Assembly: GCF_037055325.1 (NCBI RefSeq)
Contig: NZ_CP146373.1
Coordinates: forward strand, 2,170,001 to 2,234,000
Reading direction: 5' to 3'
DNA length: 64,000 bases
Origin: Arachnia propionica
Lineage (GTDB): Bacteria; Actinomycetota; Actinomycetes; Propionibacteriales; Propionibacteriaceae
This document shows, piece by piece, positions 48,170 through 55,879 of the stretch (its first letter is position 1; each line of letters begins with the position of its first letter). The translations under genes were made by a program, and so were the position numbers. The notes beneath the pieces were generated by a model that was not told where the DNA came from, did no database searches, and worked only from the letters and a program-made list of their open reading frames with translations.

Positions 48170-49444
48170 ATGCAGCTGCTGGGATCGACTTTCTTCTGCG
48201 AGGTGCCTGACGGCTGGGCCGAGGTACGAGAACCGGGCTGTGTGATAGCGACGGCGCCGGCTTCCGTGCTGGGTTTCACGCCCAACGCGGTTCTCAGGGA
48301 ATCCCGGGTCGAGGGGCGCCCCGACACGTTAGCGGCCATCAGCCAGGCGAATCTTCGTGCGTTCGGGAAGGAGGCGCCGGGCACGCTGGTGATGCGGGTC
48401 GAGGCGGTGCGATGCCGCGGGGTGGAGCATCGCCGGATCTGGACGCTCTCCCCGGTCACGAACGAGGAGATTCACGGCAACATTCTCTGTCTCCTGAGCA
48501 TTCAGGAACTCGCCGTCGTCGACGGCGTGGTCGCTGAGCTGACTGTGACGTTGCCTCTTGTCGGATGGTCGCCGGGCGATCAGCACGAGACGATCGCGGA
48601 ATCGCTGGCGGCCATGCCGGTCGCGGAGCGCACCGCACCGCCCACGGAATCGAACGTGCCCCCGGTCGTGTTGGACGGGTGGGCGACGACATATGACGGG
48701 GCACCCCGGGAGGATCTCAGCGTGATCAAGCCTCCCGTTCTCGTGTTGCAGGCCGAGCCGATTGTGCTCAGCGATGAGGCGAGCACGATCTTCCTGAACA
48801 GCGCCAGGACGCGGGTGTTTCCTCCGGTCACGGGCGAGGTGAGGAAGGAACTGGCTGCCGCGGAGCTGGTGGACGACGACGGAAATCTTTCCAGCGCCGG
48901 TTTCTGGTATGTCGACCACGTTCTGAGCGGCGAGGCCTGGAAGATTCGGGTGGCAGCTCCCAAGGCCACCGAGTTCAGGTTCTGGATAACGGATTCCACG
49001 ACGATGTTCGTGGTCCCACACCCCGAGCTCGAGGGTCGGAAATTCTTGGGATACTGCCCCTCGAACGACCTGTTCCGTCTCCTCCTGGCCTGGGTGGAGG
49101 CGTTCCCGTCGTGGCCGTTCGACATGCACCTGGAGCTGAGCCGCAAAGAGCTACAGGCCAAACTCGAGCAGAACGTAACGCCCGGGCTCCATGTGGGCGG
49201 TATGGGCGAGTTCGTGGAGCAGCGGTGGACCTACATGTCCTTGAGCGACGGCTTTGATGAGCCGGTCCTCAACTGGGTTCACACGCACACACGAGGCGAC
49301 GCGGTGAGCTGGGTCAATCCTTCCCTGCGCAACATCCGACGTCTCATTTCCATTCAGCAGGATCGCGACGATCCGTTCTGGCTGCGTCTGGTCGGGACCA
49401 TCGCGGGTCTCGACCCGGCAACGGGAAACAGGAGGAATACATGA
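48170..49444 (+). CDS. type VII accessory protein, possibly LpqN-like plus EspG-like halves
   Basis: The family is not recognised with certainty. The protein has 424 residues and no signal peptide or membrane helix. Residues 1-150 (FFCEVPDGWAEV, a series of beta strands ending VVDGVVAELTVTLPL) resemble the LpqN/PsbP-like fold. Residues 200-400 (SDEASTIFLNSARTR, SSAGFWYVDHVLSGE, KFLGYCPSNDLFRLLLAWVE) have the feel of a winged-helix/beta protein such as EspG-type chaperones. It lies between eccC and the WXG-like gene and overlaps that gene by 4 bases, so a role in substrate delivery is plausible. AAGGATGA precedes the ATG. Confidence 0.6.
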   Translation: MQLLGSTFFCEVPDGWAEVREPGCVIATAPASVLGFTPNAVLRESRVEGRPDTLAAISQANLRAFGKEAPGTLVMRVEAVRCRGVEHRRIWTLSPVTNEEIHGNILCLLSIQELAVVDGVVAELTVTLPLVGWSPGDQHETIAESLAAMPVAERTAPPTESNVPPVVLDGWATTYDGAPREDLSVIKPPVLVLQAEPIVLSDEASTIFLNSARTRVFPPVTGEVRKELAAAELVDDDGNLSSAGFWYVDHVLSGEAWKIRVAAPKATEFRFWITDSTTMFVVPHPELEGRKFLGYCPSNDLFRLLLAWVEAFPSWPFDMHLELSRKELQAKLEQNVTPGLHVGGMGEFVEQRWTYMSLSDGFDEPVLNWVHTHTRGDAVSWVNPSLRNIRRLISIQQDRDDPFWLRLVGTIAGLDPATGNRRNT

Positions 49445-49791
49445 CCTACTACAAAGTGAACGCCCCGGCCTGCAACAGCATCTTCTCGAAGGTCGAGGGG
49501 GAGTGTTCGAATGCGTCGACGGCTCACACATCGGTGTCGGGCGACATCGACACGCTCGGTTCCCTGTGCACAGGGAAGAGTGCGAAGCTGGCGGCACGTT
49601 TGAATGCCGTCTACAACCGGGTTTTGACGGCAGGGATGACCGGGGCCGAGCAGCAGATCACCGATGCCGTGGCTGGGGGACGCTCAGCCGTTGCGGCCAT
49701 TCAGGCGGGGGACCATGAGATGGCGGATCGGACCGAGCGAGCTGCCAACATCGTGGACGAGGTCCGCATCACGGATGGGAAGAAAGTATGA
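49441..49791 (+). CDS. WXG100-like / DUF6507-like small substrate or partner
   Basis: This helical protein of 116 residues has the length and helix-turn-helix layout of ESAT-6/WXG100 proteins. A first helix spans about 10-45, a break falls near GSLCTGKS, and a second helix runs from about 60-105. The tail, AIQAGDHEMADRTERAAN, is like that of the 17733 product. The classic W-x-G is not evident. It is coupled by 4-base overlaps to the accessory gene before it and the effector gene after it, so it probably pairs with that effector for export. Confidence 0.72.
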   Translation: MTYYKVNAPACNSIFSKVEGECSNASTAHTSVSGDIDTLGSLCTGKSAKLAARLNAVYNRVLTAGMTGAEQQITDAVAGGRSAVAAIQAGDHEMADRTERAANIVDEVRITDGKKV

Positions 49792-51011
49792 GCATCATCG
49801 ACACGAGCGGCCTTGAGGACTGGCCGGATCCAGCCTCGTTGTTCAGCGCGGCTTCCAGCCTCATGGAGCACGGCGCCAGCTTCGCGGAGCACGTGGAGGG
49901 AGCACACAGCACGTGGAAGGGCCTCGGTGCTTGCTACGAGACTCCCCACCAGGATCTCTTGTACTCGGCGCTGGACCCGGCCCTGCAGTCCAGCCAGCAC
50001 GCTTCGGACGGGTGCGTCAGCGTCAAAGCGGCCATGACGCTGTTCGCCGATGAGGTCTCCGCCCTCAAACCGGAGCGCGATGAGTTGGTCAAAGAAGCCG
50101 CCAGTTTTGATGCCAAATCTATCCCTGAGGATGAGGAGGGCCGACAGGGCTACATGGATGAGGCCGTGGCTCTCAAGGGAAAGATCGTGGTACTCGTCCA
50201 GAAGTACGAAGCTGCGATCAACACCTGCTTCGAACAGCTGGCGGCGATCGGGGACGACGGCCTGCCAACACCGAATGTCCCTGCATGGTCCGGAGTGCCG
50301 AGGGACACCATGATAGCTGCTCTGGGCGCTATGGGTGAGAGCAGGAAAGTGGACGTCGAACGCGTCATCAGACGCGTCGTCGTCCGCGTTTTCGGGCACG
50401 ATTTCAAAATGCCCTACTGGATGAGCCACGCCAAATCCCGGTATTGGGACTGGAAGTCGTGGCTTTTCCGACCCAATCAGCCGGGAAGCATCCTGAGCCG
50501 CTTTCGCACTGCACTGACCGAAACATTTTTAGGTCCTCCACCGGGACGATACGGCCCGGCAACCGTGATCCGTCCCCCCAACATCACGGGCTCGTGGGGA
50601 CTCGGAAGAGAACACAGTTTGCAGACCCGCACCGGCACGTCCGCTCTCGGGCGCGTGGCAGGACGCGGCCTCTTTGTTCTCGGGGTCGGCTTGACCTACA
50701 GCAGTGAACTCGAGAAAGCCGACAAACGATACCGCGAACAAAACCCGGAACTTTCCGCAAGCGAACGGCAATCGCGGGTGAGGGAAACCGCCGCGGTCCG
50801 GGCAGGCTCTCAGGTGGCGGCAGCCGCAGGAGCAGGAGCTCTGGTTGGCTCGATCCTCCCTGTAGGAGGAACCGCCGTTGGCCTGGCAGTGGGCGCCGGG
50901 GTTGGGTTCGTAATGAGCATCGAAACCGGCGAAGGCAAGACTGTCGGGGACCACATCGCGGACTTCGGCGAGGGAGTTTGGAATGTCCTCAAAAACCCGT
51001 TTGGCGGATGA
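49788..51011 (+). CDS. LXG/WXG-type type VII effector with glycine-zipper C-terminal toxin
   Basis: This is a 407-residue polymorphic effector. Residues 1-175 form a helical export domain (STWKGLGACYETP, coiled FADEVSALKPERDEL). A linker rich in Arg, Trp and Pro follows (175-277). The toxin tip of 129 residues starts at QTRTGTSALGR (residue 279) and ends GFGG-like. Its core is a run of small hydrophobic residues, GGTAVGLAVGAGVG, with Gly spaced every four, a glycine-zipper membrane motif. Pore-forming type VII toxins of this sort are known, for example TelE and TspA. An overlapping membrane immunity gene follows, and the tip is repeated twice downstream. Confidence 0.82.
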   Translation: MSIIDTSGLEDWPDPASLFSAASSLMEHGASFAEHVEGAHSTWKGLGACYETPHQDLLYSALDPALQSSQHASDGCVSVKAAMTLFADEVSALKPERDELVKEAASFDAKSIPEDEEGRQGYMDEAVALKGKIVVLVQKYEAAINTCFEQLAAIGDDGLPTPNVPAWSGVPRDTMIAALGAMGESRKVDVERVIRRVVVRVFGHDFKMPYWMSHAKSRYWDWKSWLFRPNQPGSILSRFRTALTETFLGPPPGRYGPATVIRPPNITGSWGLGREHSLQTRTGTSALGRVAGRGLFVLGVGLTYSSELEKADKRYREQNPELSASERQSRVRETAAVRAGSQVAAAAGAGALVGSILPVGGTAVGLAVGAGVGFVMSIETGEGKTVGDHIADFGEGVWNVLKNPFGG

Positions 51012-51460
51012 GAGGTGGAATAATGTCGCTAGAAATCATTGCCCCCGGAGCAATATTCACTGCGATCGGGCTCATTATTTTGGGCCTCCTCTCACTCTGG
51101 AGAGGATGGGTAATTTACAGTGAACCCACACCTCGATTTGTCATAGGCTACAGAGGGTGGTCATCAACACCTCTCGCACTCCCTTACGGAGGCGGATTCA
51201 TGCTATGCTTGGGAATAGCCGGTCTGAAGCCAATTCTTCCCCAAGCTATAATGTTCGCAGTCAGCGTGACATGTTTCATCTGTTTCATCATCTTCATGCT
51301 GGGATTTTTGATCTGGTTTCCCCGGTTCCTTCTCCCCCGCTGGTACCGCCGAGCCGTGAAGGCTGGTATTCCACGCAACGACCCCAACGCCATGGGAGCC
51401 TTCAAAGCCCTCCCCGTGGAACAGCAACGCGAAGCAGCCCAACAAGGAAAACAACGATGA
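50622..51460 (+). repeat. toxin-tip plus immunity cassette, unit 1 (attached to the effector)
   Basis: This is an 839-bp unit: 390 bp coding the 129-residue toxin tip with its stop, then the overlapping 150-residue immunity gene. The ends (GGCAGGACGCGGCCTC side and the ACGACCCCAACGCCATGGGA side) are nearly identical in all three units, while the middle differs. Homology to the other units starts close to the Gln-Thr codons at 50622. Confidence 0.85.
51008..51460 (+). CDS. membrane immunity protein of effector unit 1
   Basis: This 150-residue protein has three predicted membrane helices (about 8-30, 55-72, 82-105) and a basic cytosolic tail, FPRFLLPRWYRRAVKAG...QREAAQQG. The ATG at 51008 overlaps the effector stop (ATGA), as in the two sister units; an ATG at 51023 is also possible and has GAGAGGTGGA in front. 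A membrane-embedded immunity protein is what one expects for a membrane-depolarising toxin. Its middle differs most from the paralogues at 51898 and 52785, while its C-terminal 50 residues are almost identical. Confidence 0.78.
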   Translation: MRGGIMSLEIIAPGAIFTAIGLIILGLLSLWRGWVIYSEPTPRFVIGYRGWSSTPLALPYGGGFMLCLGIAGLKPILPQAIMFAVSVTCFICFIIFMLGFLIWFPRFLLPRWYRRAVKAGIPRNDPNAMGAFKALPVEQQREAAQQGKQR

Positions 51461-51580
51461 CACCCCCTCGGCAGCACTGGCCGACAAGTTCTGGGACGGA
51501 AACACGGCTGACAGACCCACACCGGCACGTCCGCTCTCGGGCGCGCGGCAGGACGCGGCCTCTTTGTTCTCGGGGTCGGC

Positions 51581-51901
51581 TTGACCTACAGCAGTGAGTA
51601 CGAGAAAGCCGACAAACGATACCGTGAACAAAACCCGGAACTTTCCGCAAGCGAAAGGCAATCACGAGTGCGGGAAACCGCCGCGGTTCGGACAGGCTCG
51701 CAAGTACTCGCGTCCGCATGGGCAGAAGCTGCAGTCGGCTCAATGATTCCCGTGGGTGGAACCGCCGTCGGCTTGGCAGTGGGCGCCGGGGTTGGGTTCG
51801 TAATGAGCATCGAAACCGGCGAAGGCAAGACTGTCGGGGACCACATCGCAGACCTTGGCGAAGGCATCTGGAACTGGGGTAAAGGACTGTTTGGCGGATG
51901 A
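51581..51901 (+). CDS. orphan glycine-zipper toxin tip, unit 2
   Basis: From a TTG at 51581 this frame codes 106 residues (start of homology at 51512). It is nearly identical to the tip of the 49788 effector at both ends (YSSEYEKADKRYREQNPEL, GDHIADLGEG), with a differing core segment (LASAWAEAAVGSMIPVGG). No ribosome binding site is seen, and an ATG coupled to the upstream immunity stop at 51457 is in another frame. It is probably silent until recombined behind an export domain. Its stop overlaps the next immunity ATG. Confidence 0.65.
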   Translation: MTYSSEYEKADKRYREQNPELSASERQSRVRETAAVRTGSQVLASAWAEAAVGSMIPVGGTAVGLAVGAGVGFVMSIETGEGKTVGDHIADLGEGIWNWGKGLFGG

Positions 51902-52350
51902 AGAATCAAGTAGTTTTGTTGGAGGGCATCGTTTCCGGTGAAATTTTAGCTGCGATCGTGCTCATCCTCATCGGTTTGCTCTGTCTCTGGCAGGGCTGGG
52001 TCGCCTACACCGAGCCCATTCCCCGCTTCGTCATAAACTATCGTGGCTGGACCTGTCCACCCCTCGCCATGTTCCACGGGGGTGTGGCCATGCTGCTCAT
52101 GTCACTGCCAGCATTCAAACCGCCACTACATCGAATCGTTGCGGGAGTGATCGGACTGACATGGCTATTCTGCGGGCTGACCTCTCTACTTGGCCTCTTC
52201 TTCTGGTTTCCCCGATTCCTTCTTCCCCGCTGGTACCGCCGAGCCGTGAAAGCCGGTATCCCACGCAACGACCCCAACGCCATGGGAGCCTTCAAAGCCC
52301 TCCCCCTGGAACAACAACGCGAAGCAGCCCACCGAGGAAAACAGCGATGA
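51898..52350 (+). CDS. membrane immunity protein, unit 2
   Basis: This paralogue of the 51008 product is also 150 residues with three membrane helices (GEILAAIVLILIGLLCLWQGW, PLAMFHGGVAMLLM, VAGVIGLTWLFCGLTSLLG) and the same basic tail (WYRRAVKAGIPRNDPNAMGAF). The ATG overlaps the orphan tip stop. It keeps a full open frame, so it could confer immunity to a related toxin from sibling strains. Confidence 0.75.
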   Translation: MKNQVVLLEGIVSGEILAAIVLILIGLLCLWQGWVAYTEPIPRFVINYRGWTCPPLAMFHGGVAMLLMSLPAFKPPLHRIVAGVIGLTWLFCGLTSLLGLFFWFPRFLLPRWYRRAVKAGIPRNDPNAMGAFKALPLEQQREAAHRGKQR

Positions 52351-52377
52351 CACCTCGCCGCCACCAAATGACAGCCC

Positions 52378-52788
52378 TTGAGACGGAGACACAACCAGCA
52401 GACCCGCACCGGCACATCGGCCCTCGGGCGCGCGGCAGGACGCGGCCTTTTCGTTCTCGGGGTCGGCTTGACCTACAGCAGCGAGTACGAGAAAGCCGAC
52501 AAACGATACCGTGAACAAAACCCGGAACTCACCGCAAGCGAACGACAAGCACGCGTCGCCGAGAGCGCTACCGTGCGAACAGGCTCTCAGGTGGCGGCGT
52601 CAGCTGCCGCAGGCGCTGCAATCGGCTCCATCCTCCCCGTAGGAGGAACCGCCGTCGGCCTGGCAGTGGGCGTCGTGGTCGGGTTGGGCATGAGCTTCGA
52701 CACTGGTGAGGGCAAAAGTCTCGGAGATCGCGTTGCCGATGCTGGCGAAGGGTTCTGGAATTGGTGCAAAGGGGTGTTCGGCGGATGA
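52378..52788 (+). CDS. orphan glycine-zipper toxin tip, unit 3
   Basis: This 136-residue frame from a TTG at 52378 has the 129-residue tip homologous region from 52399. Compared with unit 1 the zipper is altered (SAAAGAAIGSILPVGG, AVGVVVGLGMSFDTGEG) and the tail reads NWCKGVFGG. No ribosome binding site or secretion domain is present. The ATG that overlaps the unit 2 immunity stop at 52347 is again out of frame by the same register as in unit 2. Like unit 2, it is best seen as a silent donor module. Confidence 0.65.
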   Translation: MRRRHNQQTRTGTSALGRAAGRGLFVLGVGLTYSSEYEKADKRYREQNPELTASERQARVAESATVRTGSQVAASAAAGAAIGSILPVGGTAVGLAVGVVVGLGMSFDTGEGKSLGDRVADAGEGFWNWCKGVFGG

Positions 52789-53237
52789 TAGGTCATGCAA
52801 TTCTCCTGGAAGGTCTCGTCCCCGGGGACATCTTCACCGCGATCTTTCTTCTTGTCATCGGCATCCTCTGTCTCTGGCAGGGCTGGGTCGCCTACACCGA
52901 GCCCATTCCCCGCTTCGTCATTAACTACCACGGTTGGACCTGTCCACCCCTCGCCATGTTCTACGGGGGTGTGGCCATGCTGCTCATGTCCTTTGGAGCA
53001 CTCAAACCACCCCTGTCCCGCATCCCAGGAGGAGTTATCGGGCTGATATGGGCGTTTTGCATACTGAGCTTCTTGATCGGTTTTTTCTTCTGGTTTCCCC
53101 GATTCCTTCTTCCCCGCTGGTACCGCCGAGCCGTAAAGGCCGGCGTCCCACGCAACGACCCCAACGCCATGGGAGCCTTCAAAGCCCTCCCCCTAGAACA
53201 ACAACGCGAAGCAGCCCAACGAGGAAACCAACAGTGA
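52399..53237 (+). repeat. toxin-tip plus immunity cassette, unit 3 (orphan)
   Basis: This third unit, again 839 bp, starts 887 bp after unit 2. The linker from the unit 2 immunity stop is 48 bp. Toxin-tip length (390 bp with stop) and tip-to-immunity overlap are the same as in units 1 and 2. Confidence 0.85.
52785..53237 (+). CDS. membrane immunity protein, unit 3
   Basis: This is a 150-residue paralogue of the two other immunity proteins, with an ATGA overlap with the orphan tip. The first half is close to unit 2 (LWQGWVAYTEPIPRFVINY shared), while the third helix differs (GLIWAFCILSFLIGFFFWFP). The C-terminal tail is shared by all three. It is the last gene of the type VII region; 35 bp later an unrelated DJ-1 family gene starts. 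Confidence 0.75.
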   Translation: MIGHAILLEGLVPGDIFTAIFLLVIGILCLWQGWVAYTEPIPRFVINYHGWTCPPLAMFYGGVAMLLMSFGALKPPLSRIPGGVIGLIWAFCILSFLIGFFFWFPRFLLPRWYRRAVKAGVPRNDPNAMGAFKALPLEQQREAAQRGNQQ

Positions 53238-53272
53238 GACGCTGAACCAGACACGGGCCGCCCAGCGTCCAC

Positions 53273-53935
53273 ATGGCAAACGCCCGTAGGCTGAGGATCG
53301 TGTACGACGTCTCGATGGTGTTGTTCGAGGGTTTCGAGCTGCTCGACGTGTTCGGGCCGGTCGAGCTCCTCGCCCGGCTGCCCGAGGAGTACCGGATCAT
53401 CTACGTGGCACCCGACACAGGGCCGGTTCGCAGCAGTCAGGGAGCAGAAATCGTGGTTCCCGTGTCCTTGAAAGACGCAGCACACTCCGACATCGTGTTC
53501 ATGCCGGGCGGACCAGGCACCCGCTGCCTGGTCCGCGACGAACAATTCCTCCAGATGCTCAGCCATGTGGCAGCCCCCGCTTCGATCGTCGTCTCGGTGT
53601 GCACCGGTTCAGCAGTTCTGGCGGCCGCTGGTTTGTTGAATGGGTACCGGGCCACATCCAACAAACGGGCCTTCGACTGGGCGTCAGGACACGGAGACGA
53701 GGTCACATGGGTACGCAGGGCGCGGTGGATACACGACCGGAACCGTTGGACCTCCTCCGGAGTGGCAGCCGGCATGGACATGACAGCCGCGTTGATCGCT
53801 CACCTCACGGGCCCGGAAGCCGCAGCGACGGCCGCCCGTGAAATCGAGTTGAAGATTCACCCCGACCCCACACGGGATCCCTTCGCGGACCCCGGTGACG
53901 ATCCCGAAACATCATCCGCGCCGCTACGATGTTGA
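53273..53935 (+). CDS. DJ-1/PfpI family protein (isonitrile hydratase-like)
   Basis: This 220-residue protein has the DJ-1/PfpI fold. The nucleophile Cys is in the elbow SVCTGSAVLAAAGLL (about residue 107-121), and FEGFELLDVFGPVE near the start supplies the conserved Asp/Glu region. The HDRNRWTSSGVAAGMDM segment is typical of the isonitrile hydratase (InhA) branch. It lacks the AraC domain that many relatives carry. It stands 35 bp after the last immunity gene; its function is not fixed. Confidence 0.85.
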   Translation: MANARRLRIVYDVSMVLFEGFELLDVFGPVELLARLPEEYRIIYVAPDTGPVRSSQGAEIVVPVSLKDAAHSDIVFMPGGPGTRCLVRDEQFLQMLSHVAAPASIVVSVCTGSAVLAAAGLLNGYRATSNKRAFDWASGHGDEVTWVRRARWIHDRNRWTSSGVAAGMDMTAALIAHLTGPEAAATAAREIELKIHPDPTRDPFADPGDDPETSSAPLRC

Positions 53936-54044
53936 CACGTTCACGACCCCGCAGACCGAGGTATCGTGCGGCCCTCACACAGAGACCTTCTGCCACAGAT
54001 ACAGGACACCGTCACACGGGTCGTCGACAGTCGAAGGAGACCTG

Positions 54045-55301
54045 ATGAATCAACCGCACCCCGAGCAGATCAGCTGGCTGGACAGCATGGAGCATCGCAG
54101 CTGGCTCGCACAGCACCGGGAAACATTGCTGGACTTCTTCCAACCCGAGGTAGTGCTGCCCGGCGCGGGCTACGCCTACCTTGATTCACAAGGCCACGCC
54201 CTGCCCCGGCTGGGATCACAACTGTGGCTGGGTGCACGCATGCTGCACTGCTTCTCCATAGCGGCCATGCAGGGACGTCCCGGAGCCGAGGACGTGGCCC
54301 GGCACGGCATCGGTTTCTACCTGAACGGCGCCGGTCGCGACACCGAGCACGGCGGATGGTTCCCGACCGTCGGGGGCGATTCCCCCAGCTTCCGCAAGGA
54401 ACTCTACGGGCAGGCCCACATCCTGCTCGGCGCCAGTTCCGCAGCCACCGCTGGGATTCCCGGGGGCGAGGAGCTGCTGGCAGCGGCCCTGGAGGTCATC
54501 GAGAAGTTCTGGGTGGAGGCCGATGGTGCGGGCATCGATGCCTTCGACCGCGAATTCCACCAGGCCGAGCCATACCGCGGCCAGAACGCCAACATGCACC
54601 TGACGGAGGCCTACCTGGCCGCCTACGAGACGACCGGCGACGAACAACTCCTGGAACGGGCTGCAAGAATCGCGCACCGCATCGCGGGCCGGGCCGCAGA
54701 CGCCACGGAAGGGGCCTGGCGGCTCCCGGAGCACTTCGACGCCACCTGGCGGGAACTCCCCGACCACAACCGCGACGAGCCCCGGCATCCGTTCCGACCC
54801 TACGGTTCCCAACCCGGGCACTGGCTCGAATGGTCGAAGTTGCTGCTCCAGCTCCGCGGCCTCGGCGTTCGGGAGACCTGGTTGCTGGACGCCTCCCGGC
54901 ACCTCTTCGATGGCGCATTCCACGACGCCTGGGCGGACAACGGCGGTTTCTGCTACACCGTCGACTGGGACGGGAAACCGGTGGTTCCGGAGCGGTTCTT
55001 CTGGGAGATCGCCGAAGGCATCGGCGCAGCCGCAGGACTGTTCCGCGCCACCGGTGAGCAGCGCTATGAAGACGCCTACCGCACTCTCTGGGCCTACGCC
55101 GATGAGCACGTCATCGACCACGTGGACGGTTCCTGGTGGCAGGAACTCGACGTGCAGAACCGTCCCGTCACCCACACGTGGGAGGGCAAACCTGACCTCT
55201 ACCACGCCTATCAGGCCACCTTCTACGCCCTACTGCCAGAGAACCGAGGAATAGCCTCCTGGGCGCGCGACCAGCACCGAGGCGACATCACAGCGAACTG
55301 A
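54045..55301 (+). CDS. N-acylglucosamine 2-epimerase (AGE) family isomerase
   Basis: This 418-residue (alpha/alpha)6-barrel enzyme of the AGE superfamily includes GlcNAc 2-epimerase, mannose isomerase and sulfoquinovose isomerase (YihS). Conserved catalytic-pocket motifs are visible: QLWLGARMLHCF, GQAHILLGAS, NANMHLTEAYLA with its His, PGHWLEWSKLLL and KPDLYHAYQATFY. YihS-like or mannose isomerase activity is most likely from the sequence, but the sugar cannot be decided. AAGGAGA precedes the ATG at 54045. A strong terminator follows. Confidence 0.87.
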   Translation: MNQPHPEQISWLDSMEHRSWLAQHRETLLDFFQPEVVLPGAGYAYLDSQGHALPRLGSQLWLGARMLHCFSIAAMQGRPGAEDVARHGIGFYLNGAGRDTEHGGWFPTVGGDSPSFRKELYGQAHILLGASSAATAGIPGGEELLAAALEVIEKFWVEADGAGIDAFDREFHQAEPYRGQNANMHLTEAYLAAYETTGDEQLLERAARIAHRIAGRAADATEGAWRLPEHFDATWRELPDHNRDEPRHPFRPYGSQPGHWLEWSKLLLQLRGLGVRETWLLDASRHLFDGAFHDAWADNGGFCYTVDWDGKPVVPERFFWEIAEGIGAAAGLFRATGEQRYEDAYRTLWAYADEHVIDHVDGSWWQELDVQNRPVTHTWEGKPDLYHAYQATFYALLPENRGIASWARDQHRGDITAN

Positions 55302-55399
55302 ACCGAGCCGCGAGCCGCCGTGGATGGTTTCGCCCCAGACCGCTCGTTCCTCAGGACCCAGCTCAACCGATGCGTCCCGAAAAACTTCGCGGGCAACGA

Positions 55400-55436
55400 A
55401 ACGGGGAGGCATCCTGGGCCAGGATGCCTCCCCGTT
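55400..55436. terminator. bidirectional terminator between AGE family gene and rplQ
   Basis: AACGGGGAGGCATCCT and AGGATGCCTCCCCGTT form a perfect 16-bp stem with a 5-nt loop. On the plus strand it is followed by GTTT; on the minus strand by TCGTT. It ends the convergent AGE family and rplQ transcripts. Confidence 0.85.
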
Positions 55437-55445
55437 GTTTCAGAA

Positions 55446-55832
55446 TCAGTTCTCGTCCTCGGACTTCTTCTTCACCGGATCGGTGACGAATTCCAGGACC
55501 GCCAGAGGCGCGGAATCACCCTTGCGGATGCCGATCTTGGTGATGCGGGTGCAGCCACCGTCACGGCCCTGAAGGGTGGGGGCGATCTCCTCGAACAGTT
55601 TCGCCACCACGTCCCTGTCGGTCACCGATTTCAGCACCAGGCGACGGGCGTGAAGGTCACCGCGCTTGGCCTTGGTGACGAGCTTCTCGACCAGCGGCTG
55701 GACGCGGCGGGCCTTGGTCTCGGTGGTGGTGATACGGCCGTGCTCGATGAGCTGGGTGGCCAGGTTGCGCAGGATGAGGCGCTCATGGGTGGGGCTACCA
55801 CCCAGGCGGGGGCCCTTGGTCGGCTTAGGCAT
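55446..55832 (-). CDS. rplQ: 50S ribosomal protein L17
   Basis: L17 sits near the peptide exit side of the 50S subunit. The 128 residues start [34 protein letters not shown], the standard L17 core, with a short acidic tail ending KKKSEDEN. It is the last gene of the alpha operon, downstream of rpoA by 47 nt. Confidence 0.97.
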   Translation of the reverse strand: MPKPTKGPRLGGSPTHERLILRNLATQLIEHGRITTTETKARRVQPLVEKLVTKAKRGDLHARRLVLKSVTDRDVVAKLFEEIAPTLQGRDGGCTRITKIGIRKGDSAPLAVLEFVTDPVKKKSEDEN

Positions 55833-55879
55833 GTCTCAATTCTTTCGGTCTGGTCCCGAGCAGCGCTCGGTATGGGTTC

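Larger units (their letters stand above)
51512..52350 (+). repeat. toxin-tip plus immunity cassette, unit 2 (orphan)
   Basis: This second 839-bp unit begins 890 bp after unit 1. An in-frame stop (TGA at 51509-51511) directly precedes the homologous toxin frame, so this tip has no export domain and no obvious start. A 51-bp linker separates it from the unit 1 immunity stop. Confidence 0.85.

Noticed and set aside
50622-53237. CRISPR array or simple tandem repeat
   Set aside because: The period is 887-890 bp and each unit codes two overlapping proteins, so it is a gene cassette duplication.
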